NCBI RefSeq assembly: GCF_027497235.1
Contig: NZ_CP114902.1
Location: forward strand, 1,377,501 to 1,441,500
Reading direction: 5' to 3'
DNA length: 64,000 bases
From: Micromonospora sp. WMMD1128
Lineage (GTDB): Bacteria; Actinomycetota; Actinomycetes; Mycobacteriales; Micromonosporaceae
Below are positions 34,331 to 42,135 of this stretch, one piece after another. The first letter of the stretch is position 1. Each line of letters begins with the position of its first letter. The notes beneath the pieces are model-generated. The model was given only the letters and a program-made list of their open reading frames with translations, ran no database searches and was not told where the DNA came from. The position numbers were made by a program, and so were the translations under genes.

Positions 34331-35299
34331 GTGGTCGCAAGGAGTTCGGAGGTACGGCCGTCGGCCGTACGGCACAGCGCTTCCCCGGGGGCCGGTGGGC
34401 GTCGGCGTGGTGCTGGGCGGATCGCCGGGCTCGGTCTCGGCGGAGCGGCGCTGCTTGTCGCGCTCACCGGCTGTGACGTCGGCAAGACCTTCGGCGGCTT
34501 CGGCTGGCCGCAGGGTGGCATCACGCCCGAGTCGAACCGGATGTACGACCTGTGGATCGCCTCCTGCATCGCGGCGCTCGCGGTCGGCGTGTTCGTCTGG
34601 GGCCTGATCTTCTGGTGCGTGATCCGCTACCGCAAGCGCGGCAACGAGCTGCCGGTGCAGACCCGTTACAACCTGCCGATGGAGTTCCTCTACACCATCG
34701 CGCCGATCCTCGTGGTCTCCGTGCTCTTCTACTACACGGCGGTCGTGCAGACCGATGTGGTGAACGAGTCGAAGAACCCCGACGTCACCGTCGAGGTCGT
34801 CGCCTTCAAGTGGAACTGGCAGTTCAACTACCGCGACGGACAGGGCCGCGACGCCAACACCGTCGCCTCGGTGCTGGGCACCAGCGAGGTCATCCCGGTG
34901 CTGGTGCTGCCGAGCGGCCGGTCGATCCGGTTCGAGGAGCAGAGCCGCGACGTCATCCACTCGTTCTGGGTGCCGGAGCTGCTGTTCAAGCGCGACGTGA
35001 TGCCGGGCAACATCCGGAACTCCTTCGAGGTCTCCAGCATCGACCAGGAGGGCGCGTTCGTCGGCCGCTGCGCCGAGCTGTGCGGCAGCTACCACGCGTT
35101 CATGAACTTCGAGCTGCGGGTCGTCTCGCCGGACAAGTACGAGCAGTTCCTGGCCGCCAAGAAGGGCGGCAGCTCGACCCAGGACGCGCTCAAGGCGATC
35201 GGCGTGGACGAGTACGCCACCACCACGAAGCCCTTCGACACGCGGCGCAACACCGCCAACTTCAACCCGTCCGACGCGACGGCCGGCGCGGGAAGCTGA
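34331..35299 (+). CDS. ctaC: Cytochrome c oxidase subunit II
   Basis: CuA-containing subunit of the aa3 oxidase, 322 residues. The N-terminal signal ends in a lipobox LVALTGC, so the mature protein is likely a lipoprotein. Two membrane helices follow (IASCIAALAVGVFVWGLIF; FLYTIAPILVVSVLFYYTA). The CuA ligands are visible: His in DVIHSFWVPEL, then Glu, Cys, Cys, His and Met in CAELCGSYHAFM. GTG start at 34331 with GGGAGG 9 bases upstream. It is followed at once by ctaF; ctaD is not between them as it is in Streptomyces. Confidence 0.96.
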   Translation: MVARSSEVRPSAVRHSASPGAGGRRRGAGRIAGLGLGGAALLVALTGCDVGKTFGGFGWPQGGITPESNRMYDLWIASCIAALAVGVFVWGLIFWCVIRYRKRGNELPVQTRYNLPMEFLYTIAPILVVSVLFYYTAVVQTDVVNESKNPDVTVEVVAFKWNWQFNYRDGQGRDANTVASVLGTSEVIPVLVLPSGRSIRFEEQSRDVIHSFWVPELLFKRDVMPGNIRNSFEVSSIDQEGAFVGRCAELCGSYHAFMNFELRVVSPDKYEQFLAAKKGGSSTQDALKAIGVDEYATTTKPFDTRRNTANFNPSDATAGAGS

Positions 35300-35309
35300 G
35301 GGGTCCGGC

Positions 35310-35735
35310 ATGAAGACCGAGTGGAAGATCTTTCTGACCATCGCCGGGTTCCTCCTCGGCGCCACCATCCTCTACGGCGCGTGGACGCACGGCGAGGGCG
35401 GCAACGTCGAGTGGGTCGGCACCGTCGCCCTGCTGCTGTCCTTCCTGCTGTGCGCGATGTGCGGCGGCTTCTTCTGGTTCGTCTCCCGCCGGATCGACCT
35501 GCGTCCGGAAGACCGGCCGGACGGCGAGATCGCCGACGGCGCCGGTGAGATCGGCTTCTTCAGCCCGGGCAGCTACTGGCCGTTCGGCCTGGCCCTGGCC
35601 GCCGCGATCGCCGGCCTGGGGCTCGTGTTCTGGCAGTTCTGGCTGCTGGGGCTGGGCCTGGTAGCGGTGGTCTTCGCCGCGTGCGGGCTCCTCTTCGAGT
35701 ACTACTCCGGCACCCGCCGCACCGCCGAGCACTGA
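35310..35735 (+). CDS. ctaF: Cytochrome c oxidase subunit IV (actinobacterial)
   Basis: 141-residue membrane protein of the bcc-aa3 supercomplex with four hydrophobic segments (IFLTIAGFLLGATILYG; GTVALLLSFLLCAMCGGFFWF; FGLALAAAIAGLGLVFW; LGLVAVVFAACGLLF). The segment EIADGAGEIGFFSPGSYWPF between helices two and three is a hallmark of actinobacterial CtaF. It starts 10 bases after ctaC, so it is cotranscribed. Confidence 0.93.
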   Translation: MKTEWKIFLTIAGFLLGATILYGAWTHGEGGNVEWVGTVALLLSFLLCAMCGGFFWFVSRRIDLRPEDRPDGEIADGAGEIGFFSPGSYWPFGLALAAAIAGLGLVFWQFWLLGLGLVAVVFAACGLLFEYYSGTRRTAEH

Positions 35736-35751
35736 CCCCTCTCCGACCGTC

Positions 35752-35787
35752 GCAGGCCCGCGTCCCCCACCGGGGCCGCGGGCCTGC
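35752..35787 (+). terminator. Hairpin after ctaF
   Basis: Perfect 11-bp stem GCAGGCCCGCG (35752-35762) and complement (35777-35787) with a 14-base loop, starting 16 bases after the ctaF stop. No T-run. Confidence 0.65.
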
Positions 35788-35881
35788 CGCTTCCCCTCCC
35801 CCCTCTTGCCCCACCCCCCCCCCGCCCACGCGGCTGCCTCCCCCCAGCCCCTATCCTTCCCCGGGCGCGCCTGCCCCCGTT

Positions 35882-35936
35882 GATCATGAGGTTGGCGGCG
35901 ACAATCCGGACAACCGATGCCGCCAACCTCATGATC
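35882..35936. repeat. 18-bp inverted repeat with 19-base loop
   Basis: Perfect arms GATCATGAGGTTGGCGGC (35882-35899) and complement (35919-35936). Less GC-rich than its surroundings. Not followed by a T-run, so it is not an ordinary terminator. Confidence 0.85.
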
Positions 35937-36148
35937 GACGGGCCTGGTCATCGATCCGCGGCCTACCGTCCTCTGCTCGGCGCCCGTCGCCTGGTCACGG
36001 GTTGCCGACTGCGAGGTCGGTCGTCGGTAGCGGCGCGACCTCTTGGCCGTCGGCCTGGAGCCACCAGGGGTGGCGCGGGGTCGACAACGGTGGGGCGATG
36101 CACCGGGTGGACGGATCGGATTCGACGCGAGGGGTCGGCGTCGATCAG

Positions 36149-36198
36149 AGATCTTGGTACGAAACGGCCCCTCCAGGGGCCGTTTCGTACCAAGATCT
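36149..36198. repeat. 24-bp perfect palindrome with 2-base loop
   Basis: Arms at 36149-36172 (AGATCTTGGTACGAAACGGC onward) and 36175-36198 are exact complements around CC. As DNA it could form a cruciform, as RNA a very stable hairpin. A degenerate relative with the same outer GATCTTGGTACGA lies at 51919-51964. Confidence 0.9.
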
Positions 36199-36495
36199 AC
36201 GCGGGTTCTCGGTAGGCGGGACGTGCATCTTGGAGAGTGGTCCCGGGTGGGGAGTGAGCGCGGGCGGAGCCTGTGCTGCGCCGGTGGAGACCGCGCTCTG
36301 CTCGGCGGCATCAGCCCGCTGTCTGCGCTTGTCGGCCGTCCGCTCGGGGAGAGGGAGCGCCCGCCTCCGGACGGACCTGCCCGGATTGCGGTCGCTCGCC
36401 CTGCCCGGCGGTCGGTCGCCGGTCCGGCGGCGTGGCGGTGGGGGAGGGCCAGGCTGCGGCGTCGACCGGCGGGTGCGGCGGGGTGGCGGGGTGGG

Positions 36496-36693
36496 TCAGG
36501 CGGCGTGGCGGTGAGAGGGGCGTGGCGCGCGCCGGCGGGCCGGGCGGAACGCGATCATGGCGACCAGCATGGCCGCCCCGCAGCCCGTGCACACCAGCTC
36601 GGGGCAGTCGGCGCCGTGCCCGTCGCCGCAGAACGGCGTCTCGAACAGCACGACGCCCTCACAGCTGTCGCAGTAGAGTTCGCGGTCCGACAC
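36496..36693 (-). CDS. Small zinc-ribbon-like protein, 65 aa
   Basis: Cys-rich protein: CDSCEG, FETPFCGDGHGADCPELVCTGCG, giving Cys pairs typical of a zinc ribbon, then a hydrophobic stretch AAMLVAMIAF and a basic tail RPARRRAPRPSHRH. The GTG at 36693 is favoured since GGAG lies 7 bases before it. I recall similar short proteins next to trpD or cta genes in other actinobacteria. Function unknown; could be a small membrane-anchored zinc protein. Confidence 0.75.
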   Translation of the reverse strand: MSDRELYCDSCEGVVLFETPFCGDGHGADCPELVCTGCGAAMLVAMIAFRPARRRAPRPSHRHAA

Positions 36694-36812
36694 GGGCGTC
36701 TCCTCTCGCTCCGGCCGGCCGAGGCGGGGAGCCATCGCCCCAACAGAACCATCGACCGAAAGCGGAAAATTACTCCCCTGTAGTTTGGCACGCGGGTATG
36801 ACAGGGACCCGT

Positions 36813-37859
36813 TCAGGCGGCGCGCGCGACGTCCAGCCAGCGGTCCAGCACGGCTGCGGCGGCACCCGAGTCGACCGACTCGGCGGCCCGGCCGAGGTTG
36901 GCGCGCAGCGCCTCGTGCAGGTCACCGTCGAGTGGACCCTGGGTCGCCAGTGCCGCCGCGGCGTTCACCAGCACGGCGTCCCGCACCGGGCCGGTCTCGC
37001 CGGCCAGCAGCCGCCGGACCACGTCGGCGTTGTGGACCGCGTCTCCGCCCCGCAGGTCCGCCAGGGTGGCCCGGGGCACCCCGAGCTCCGTCGCGTCCAG
37101 CAGCACCTCCCGGACGGCGCCCTGCTGGGCGACCCAGACGCGGGTCGGGGCGCCGGTGCTGAACTCGTCCAGCCCGTCCTCGCCGCGCAGCACGACCGCC
37201 GAGTCGCCGCGGGCCGCGAAGACGGCCGCCATCACAGGTGCCATCCGCCGGTCGAAGCAGCCGACCGCAGCCGCGCGGGGCCGTGCCGGGTTGGTCAGCG
37301 GACCGAGAAAGTTGAACGCCGTGGGGATGCCGATCTCCCGCCGTACCGGGCCGGTGTGCCGCATGCCCGGGTGGAACCGGGCGGCGAAGCAGAAACCGAT
37401 GCCGGCCTCGGTGACGCAGCGGGCCACCTGCTCCGGCGTCAGGTCGAGGGGCACCCCGAGCTGCTCCAGCACGTCCGCGGTGCCGCAGGAGGAGGAGGCG
37501 GCCCGGTTGCCGTGCTTGACCACGCGTACCCCGGCGCCGGCGGCCACGAGCGCCGCCATGGTGGAGATGTTGACCGTGTGGGCGAGGTCCCCGCCGGTGC
37601 CCACCACGTCGAGCGCGGTGGCGCGGACGTCCTCGGGCAGGCGCACCGGCACCGCGCGGGTCAGCATCGTCTCGACCAGGCCGCCCAACTCGGACGGTGT
37701 CTCGCCTTTGGTGCGCAACGCCACGACGAAGCCGGCGATCTGGGCCGGGGTGGCCGAGCCGGCCATGATCTCGCCCATCGCCCAGGCGGTGTCGGCGGTG
37801 GAGAGCTCCTCGCCGCGCAGCAGCGCGTTGAGCAGAAGCGGCCAGGTCCGTTCGCCCAT
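36813..37859 (-). CDS. trpD: Anthranilate phosphoribosyltransferase
   Basis: Tryptophan biosynthesis step two, joining anthranilate to PRPP. 348 residues from the ATG at 37859, which has GGGAGG 6-7 bases upstream; a GTG at 37904 would add 15 non-family residues. Landmarks: [17 protein letters not shown] (PRPP loop), [38 protein letters not shown], and GLDEFS. It stands alone from other trp genes, beside the respiratory cluster, as in Streptomyces and Mycobacterium. Confidence 0.95.
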   Translation of the reverse strand: MGERTWPLLLNALLRGEELSTADTAWAMGEIMAGSATPAQIAGFVVALRTKGETPSELGGLVETMLTRAVPVRLPEDVRATALDVVGTGGDLAHTVNISTMAALVAAGAGVRVVKHGNRAASSSCGTADVLEQLGVPLDLTPEQVARCVTEAGIGFCFAARFHPGMRHTGPVRREIGIPTAFNFLGPLTNPARPRAAAVGCFDRRMAPVMAAVFAARGDSAVVLRGEDGLDEFSTGAPTRVWVAQQGAVREVLLDATELGVPRATLADLRGGDAVHNADVVRRLLAGETGPVRDAVLVNAAAALATQGPLDGDLHEALRANLGRAAESVDSGAAAAVLDRWLDVARAA

Positions 37860-37950
37860 GGCGGGCCTCCCGAGCGGCGTGAGTGAAGCAGTGGGGCGCG
37901 CCACGGCCGCGTCGCCGTGGCGTCGAGTGGATTGGTGCCGCGGGGGTGGA

Positions 37951-38349
37951 TCAGGCCGCGGCGTGGGTGCGGCCCAGCAGCTCGGCCACGGTGCTGCCGG
38001 CGGTCACCGGGTCCAGCGGGTGGGTCAGCGTGGCGTCGACCTCGGCGTACGCGGCCAGCCACCGGTCGGCGGCGCGGGCCAGCACGACGCAGGTCGGCGG
38101 CGCGTCGTCCCGGTCGTCCTTGATCTGCCGGGCGATGCCGATGCCGCCGCCGGGGCTCGCCTCACCGTCGAGCAGGAGCAGGTCGATCTCGTAGTCGTCG
38201 ACCAGCCGGACGCAGCCGGCGTAGTCGGCGGCCTCGACGAACTCGATCTCGATGCCGGGTGCCGGGCGGGTGCCGACGGCGAGCCGCATCCGGTCCCGGA
38301 CCTTCGGGTCGTCGCTGTAGAGCAGGACGGTGCAAAGACGATCGCTCAT
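37951..38349 (-). CDS. Receiver-like (response-regulator fold) protein, no output domain
   Basis: 132 residues shaped like a CheY-type receiver: [22 protein letters not shown] with a DD pair, [25 protein letters not shown] with the phospho-acceptor-position Asp (LLLLDGE), then [30 protein letters not shown], where the usual Lys is replaced by His/Pro. A single-domain regulator or pseudo-receiver. It has a GGTGGGAG site before the ATG at 38349. Lies downstream of the ctaG-type gene on the same strand, 53 bases away, so likely cotranscribed. Kinase partner not evident. Confidence 0.82.
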   Translation of the reverse strand: MSDRLCTVLLYSDDPKVRDRMRLAVGTRPAPGIEIEFVEAADYAGCVRLVDDYEIDLLLLDGEASPGGGIGIARQIKDDRDDAPPTCVVLARAADRWLAAYAEVDATLTHPLDPVTAGSTVAELLGRTHAAA

Positions 38350-38402
38350 CGTGACGTGGCTCCCACCTCGTAGCTGCCCGCTGATCGTAGCGGTCGTCAC
38401 AG

Positions 38403-39365
38403 TCAGCCCGTGGGCCCGGCCCCGGCGCTCGCCTCGGCAGCGCGTTCGCGGGCCTCCTGGCGGTCGAGCTCGCGGTCGAGCCGGCGGGCCTCGCGCTCGG
38501 ACTGTTTGATCCACTGCACCACGAGCACGGCGAGCATGGTGACGCTGACGAACTCGCCGCCGGCCCAGAGGATGCCACCGGCGACCACCTGGTCGTTGCG
38601 GGGGTCGGACCAGGCCAGGTTCAGCGACGGGTACCAGTCGCCGCCGAGCAGCGTGGCGCTCTGCATGATGGTGAGCCCGAGCACGGTGTGGAACGGCACG
38701 GACAGCAGCATGAGCAGCGCGCGGGCCGGGTAGGGCCAGCGGCCGGGTAGCGGGTCCAGGCCGAGCAGCGGCCAGAAGAAGACGCAGCCGGTCAGGATGA
38801 AGTGGGCGTGCACCAGCTCGTGCGCCCACTCGTGCCGCAGGGTGAACTCGTAGAGGTTGGTGAAGTAGAGCACGAACGGGTTCGCCACGAAGATGGCGAA
38901 CGCCACGAGCGGGAAGGTGTAGATCCGGGCCACCCGGCTGTGCACGACCGCGAGCAGCCGCTTGCGGGGTCGCACCGGCAGCGTGCGCAGCGCCAGCGTC
39001 ACCGGGGCGCCGAGGGCCAGGAAGATCGGCGCGACCATGGCCAGCACCATGTGCTGCACCATGTGCACGGAGAGCAGTGCGGTGTCGTACGCGCCGAGCC
39101 CGCTGACCGTGACCAGGGCGATGCCGCCCAGCCCAGGGCCGAGGAACGCCACCGTGCGGAGCACCGGCCAGCGGTCGCCGCGCAGCCGCAGCCGGTGCAC
39201 CCCGTAGAGGTAGAGCCCGGCGGCGAGCACCAGGCCGAGGGTGAGCCAGCTCTCCAGCCGCGTCTCGGTGAGCACCCGGGCCACGGTGAACGGCGGCGGG
39301 GCGGCCTCGCCTCCGGCGGCCAGGGTCGCCGAGGTGGCGGCCAGGATCTGATCGACGTGCAGCAC
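38403..39365 (-). CDS. ctaG: CtaG-type cytochrome c oxidase assembly membrane protein
   Basis: 320-residue polytopic membrane protein of the caa3_CtaG family (PF09678), proposed to assist copper insertion into cytochrome oxidase. Seven or more hydrophobic segments; the conserved His motifs are present: SVHMVQHMVLAMVAP, HEWAHELVHAHFILTGCVFFW, LLSVPFHTVLGLTIM. A charged helical tail (QSEREARRLDRELDRQEARERAAE) is cytoplasmic. GTG start at 39365, divergent from ctaE. Position inside the cta/qcr cluster supports the assembly role. Confidence 0.9.
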   Translation of the reverse strand: MLHVDQILAATSATLAAGGEAAPPPFTVARVLTETRLESWLTLGLVLAAGLYLYGVHRLRLRGDRWPVLRTVAFLGPGLGGIALVTVSGLGAYDTALLSVHMVQHMVLAMVAPIFLALGAPVTLALRTLPVRPRKRLLAVVHSRVARIYTFPLVAFAIFVANPFVLYFTNLYEFTLRHEWAHELVHAHFILTGCVFFWPLLGLDPLPGRWPYPARALLMLLSVPFHTVLGLTIMQSATLLGGDWYPSLNLAWSDPRNDQVVAGGILWAGGEFVSVTMLAVLVVQWIKQSEREARRLDRELDRQEARERAAEASAGAGPTG

Positions 39366-39473
39366 GCTTTTCAGCGTAGGTCAGGCGAAGCGGACGACCA
39401 CGATCGGGCCACCGTGGGTGCGGGTTTGCCACCCCGCTGATCGTCGGTCCCGGTCAAGGGCAATAATGACCGC

Positions 39474-40073
39474 GTGACTGCGGCCCCAGCCATTGACAAG
39501 AGCCGGATCCATTCTCTGACGCGGCCCAACATGGTCAGCGTCGGGACGATCGTCTGGCTCTCCAGCGAACTCATGTTCTTCGCGGCGCTGTTCGCGATGT
39601 ACTTCTCGATCCGCGCGGCGGCGCCGGAGCAGTGGGAGAAGCACACCGAGGTTCTGAACATCCCGTACGCGACCACCTTCACGGTGATCCTCGTGCTTTC
39701 CTCGGTGACCTGCCAGCTCGGTGTCTTCGCGGCCGAGAAGGGCGACGTCCACGCCCTGCGCCGGTGGTTCACGATCACCTTCGTGATGGGTCTGATCTTC
39801 GTGCTCGGCCAGGCGAACGAGTACCGGACCCTGGTGCACGAGGGCGTCAAGATCAACGAAGACGGTTACGGCTCGATGTTCTACCTGACCACGGGCTTCC
39901 ACGGTCTGCACGTGACCGGCGGTCTGATCGCCTTCATCATCTTCATGGTCCGGACCACCATGGGCCGGTTCACCCCGGCCCAGGCCACCTCGGCGATCGT
40001 CGTGTCCTACTACTGGCACTTCGTCGACGTCGTGTGGATCGGGCTGTACGCCATGATCTACTGGCTTCAGTGA
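39474..40073 (+). CDS. ctaE: Cytochrome c oxidase subunit III
   Basis: 199-residue five-helix subunit of aa3 oxidase: [107 protein letters not shown]. The Glu of SSELMFF and the His of GFHGLHV are family markers. GTG start at 39474. An AATAAT hexamer 6 bases before it suggests a possible leaderless start. It heads the ctaE-qcrCAB operon. Confidence 0.96.
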   Translation: MTAAPAIDKSRIHSLTRPNMVSVGTIVWLSSELMFFAALFAMYFSIRAAAPEQWEKHTEVLNIPYATTFTVILVLSSVTCQLGVFAAEKGDVHALRRWFTITFVMGLIFVLGQANEYRTLVHEGVKINEDGYGSMFYLTTGFHGLHVTGGLIAFIIFMVRTTMGRFTPAQATSAIVVSYYWHFVDVVWIGLYAMIYWLQ

Positions 40074-40145
40074 TCTTGGCGCGTCACGAACCGCGCCGCT
40101 GCTCCGTCCCCTGAGACAAGGTCCAACCGGTTAAGGACACAGGTC

Positions 40146-40979
40146 ATGACTTCTGACAACGACCGCCGACGCGGTCTGCTCGCGCGACTGCGCGGGCGGC
40201 CCGTAGCGCGCAGCAGGGGCCGCCGCCGGCTGGGCGCCGCGGTCCGGCTGGCCGCCGCGCTGATGCTTGCCGGCGGCGCCTACACCGTTTTCGCCCCGGG
40301 CGTGCAGGCGCAGGACAACCCGCCCCTGACCGCCGCCGCCAACGAGGGCAAGGCGCTGTTCGACGTGAGCTGTGTGACCTGTCACGGTCGCAACGCCCAG
40401 GGCGTCGAGGGTAGGGGGCCGAGCCTGATCGGCGTCGGGTCGGCGTCGGTCGAGTTCCAGGTCGGCAGCGGTCGCATGCCGATGGCCCGGCAGGAGGCCC
40501 AGGCCATGCGCAAGCCTCCGCAGTTCACCGACGAGCAGGTGCGCCAGCTCGGCCAGTACATCCAGGAGCTCGGCGGCGGCCCGCAGGTGCCGTCGGGCAA
40601 CCTGCGTGACGGCGCCAACATGTCCACCGGCGGCGAGCTGTTCCGGATCAACTGCTCGCAGTGCCACGCGTTCGGCGGCGGCGGCGGCGCCCTTTCCTCG
40701 GGCAAGTACGCGCCGAGCCTGAAGCCGGCAAGCGACCGGCAGATCTACGCCGCCATGCTGAGCGGCCCGCAGAACATGCCGGTGTTCGGCGACAACCAGA
40801 TCACGCCGGAGGAGAAGGCGGACATCATCGCCTACATCCAGGAGACGCTGAAGAGCGACCAGGACCAGGGCGGGTTCAACCTGGGCCGGTACGGCCCGTC
40901 GACCGAGGGCCTGGCGATCTTCCTGGTCGGCATCGTCGCGCTGGTCTTCACCAGCCTGTGGATCGCGGGCAAGTCGTGA
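40146..40979 (+). CDS. qcrC: Diheme cytochrome c subunit of bcc complex
   Basis: 277-residue QcrC of the actinobacterial cytochrome bcc complex, which replaces soluble cytochrome c. Arg-rich N-terminus and a signal-anchor helix (LGAAVRLAAALMLAGGAYTVFA), then two heme c sites CVTCHG and CSQCHA, with matching Met ligands (GSGRMPMA; GPQNMPVF). A C-terminal membrane anchor follows (LAIFLVGIVALVFTSLWIA). Seventy bases after ctaE, with AAGGA upstream of the ATG. Confidence 0.96.
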   Translation: MTSDNDRRRGLLARLRGRPVARSRGRRRLGAAVRLAAALMLAGGAYTVFAPGVQAQDNPPLTAAANEGKALFDVSCVTCHGRNAQGVEGRGPSLIGVGSASVEFQVGSGRMPMARQEAQAMRKPPQFTDEQVRQLGQYIQELGGGPQVPSGNLRDGANMSTGGELFRINCSQCHAFGGGGGALSSGKYAPSLKPASDRQIYAAMLSGPQNMPVFGDNQITPEEKADIIAYIQETLKSDQDQGGFNLGRYGPSTEGLAIFLVGIVALVFTSLWIAGKS

Positions 40980-41046
40980 CCCGGCCGAACATCTGTATCA
41001 TTGCCCTGGTGCCGGCCACCGGCGCCACGCGTAGCGAGGTGACGGC

Positions 41047-42135
41047 ATGAGCACCCACACCGAGCACCAGGCCCCGCAGGGCCGGGAGCCGGTCGACGTG
41101 AACGACCCCCGGCTCTCCCGGTTCGACGTCGTCCTGGAGGGCGCCCGTCGGGACGACATCGAGATCGTCCACTACGAGGAGCAGGTGGTCCCGGGCAGCC
41201 GGGCGGAGCGCCGGCTGACCCGTACGGTCGCCCTGATGTTCCTGCTGACCGGCGTCGCCGCCACCGCCTTCCTGGTGATCTACATCTGGTGGCCGTGGCA
41301 GTGGGAGGCCGGCCGGGGCGGCGACAAGCTCTACACCCCGCTGCTCGGCCTGACCCTCGGCCTGGCTCTCCTCGGCATCGGCTTCGGCATCCTCACCTGG
41401 GGCAAGAAGCTGCTGCCCAAGGAGGTCTCGATCCAGGACCGGCACGACCAGGCCGCCAACCCGCAGGATCGCAAGATCACCGGCGAGACGATGCTCTACC
41501 TGGCCGACGAGCTCGGCGTGAAGCGTCGTCCGCTGCTCGGCATCTCGCTGCTCGCCGGCCTCGCGCCGGTCGGCGCGGTCGCCGCGGCGCCGCTCATCGG
41601 CGGTCTGATCGAGCAGCCGCACAAGGACAACCAGATGTTCACCACCGGCTTCGCGCCGGCCGAGGGCGGCGAGAAGATCCGGCTGATCCGCGAGGACGGC
41701 CGGCCGATCCGCCCGGCGGACGTCAGCGTCGGCGGCCAGCTCACCGTGTTCCCGGGCATCGAGGGCGGGGTCAGCAACAAGCACGCCGACTCGCCGACCC
41801 TGCTGATCCACCTGCGCGAGGACGACGCGCAGAAGTCGCGCGCCGCCAACGAGCGCAAGGGTCGCGGCGACTTCATGTGGGGCAACTTCGTCGCATACTC
41901 CAAGATCTGCACCCACGCCGGATGCCCGGCGAGCCTCTACGAGCAGCAGACCAACCGCCTGCTCTGCCCCTGCCACCAGTCCCAGTTCCTCATCACCGAC
42001 AACGCCAAGCCGATCTTCGGCCCGGCGAACCGGCCGCTGCCGCAGCTGCCGATCGAGGTGGACGAGGAGGGCTTCTTCGTGGCGAGGTCCGACTACACCG
42101 AGACCATCGGTCCCGACTTCTGGGAGCGGCCATGA
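41047..42135 (+). CDS. qcrA: Rieske iron-sulfur subunit of bcc complex
   Basis: 362-residue QcrA. The actinobacterial type has three membrane helices before the Rieske domain (VALMFLLTGVAATAFLVIYIWW; LLGLTLGLALLGIGFGIL; LLGISLLAGLAPVGAVAAAPLIG). The [2Fe-2S] ligands are CTHAGCP and LLCPCHQSQF (two Cys, two His). The N-terminus is acidic and soluble. Its stop overlaps the qcrB ATG. Confidence 0.96.
   Translation: MSTHTEHQAPQGREPVDVNDPRLSRFDVVLEGARRDDIEIVHYEEQVVPGSRAERRLTRTVALMFLLTGVAATAFLVIYIWWPWQWEAGRGGDKLYTPLLGLTLGLALLGIGFGILTWGKKLLPKEVSIQDRHDQAANPQDRKITGETMLYLADELGVKRRPLLGISLLAGLAPVGAVAAAPLIGGLIEQPHKDNQMFTTGFAPAEGGEKIRLIREDGRPIRPADVSVGGQLTVFPGIEGGVSNKHADSPTLLIHLREDDAQKSRAANERKGRGDFMWGNFVAYSKICTHAGCPASLYEQQTNRLLCPCHQSQFLITDNAKPIFGPANRPLPQLPIEVDEEGFFVARSDYTETIGPDFWERP

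Larger units (their letters stand above)
35788..36495. other. Long intergenic region with two large inverted repeats
   Basis: About 700 bases between ctaF and the small zinc-ribbon gene with no convincing gene: codon-position bias is absent and open frames run across the palindromes. It begins with a C-rich stretch (35797-35880) and holds the two inverted repeats listed separately. The rest is GC-rich sequence with nothing recognised. Confidence 0.6.

Noticed and set aside
35880..36215. Open frame across the two large inverted repeats near 36 kb
   Set aside because: The frame owes its length to the palindromes, has no ribosome site, no codon bias and no domain.
38403..39432. Fusion of the receiver-like and CtaG-type genes
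   Set aside because: A long minus-strand frame spans both, but the CtaG-type protein is read in a different frame and the receiver has its own ATG and ribosome site at 38349.
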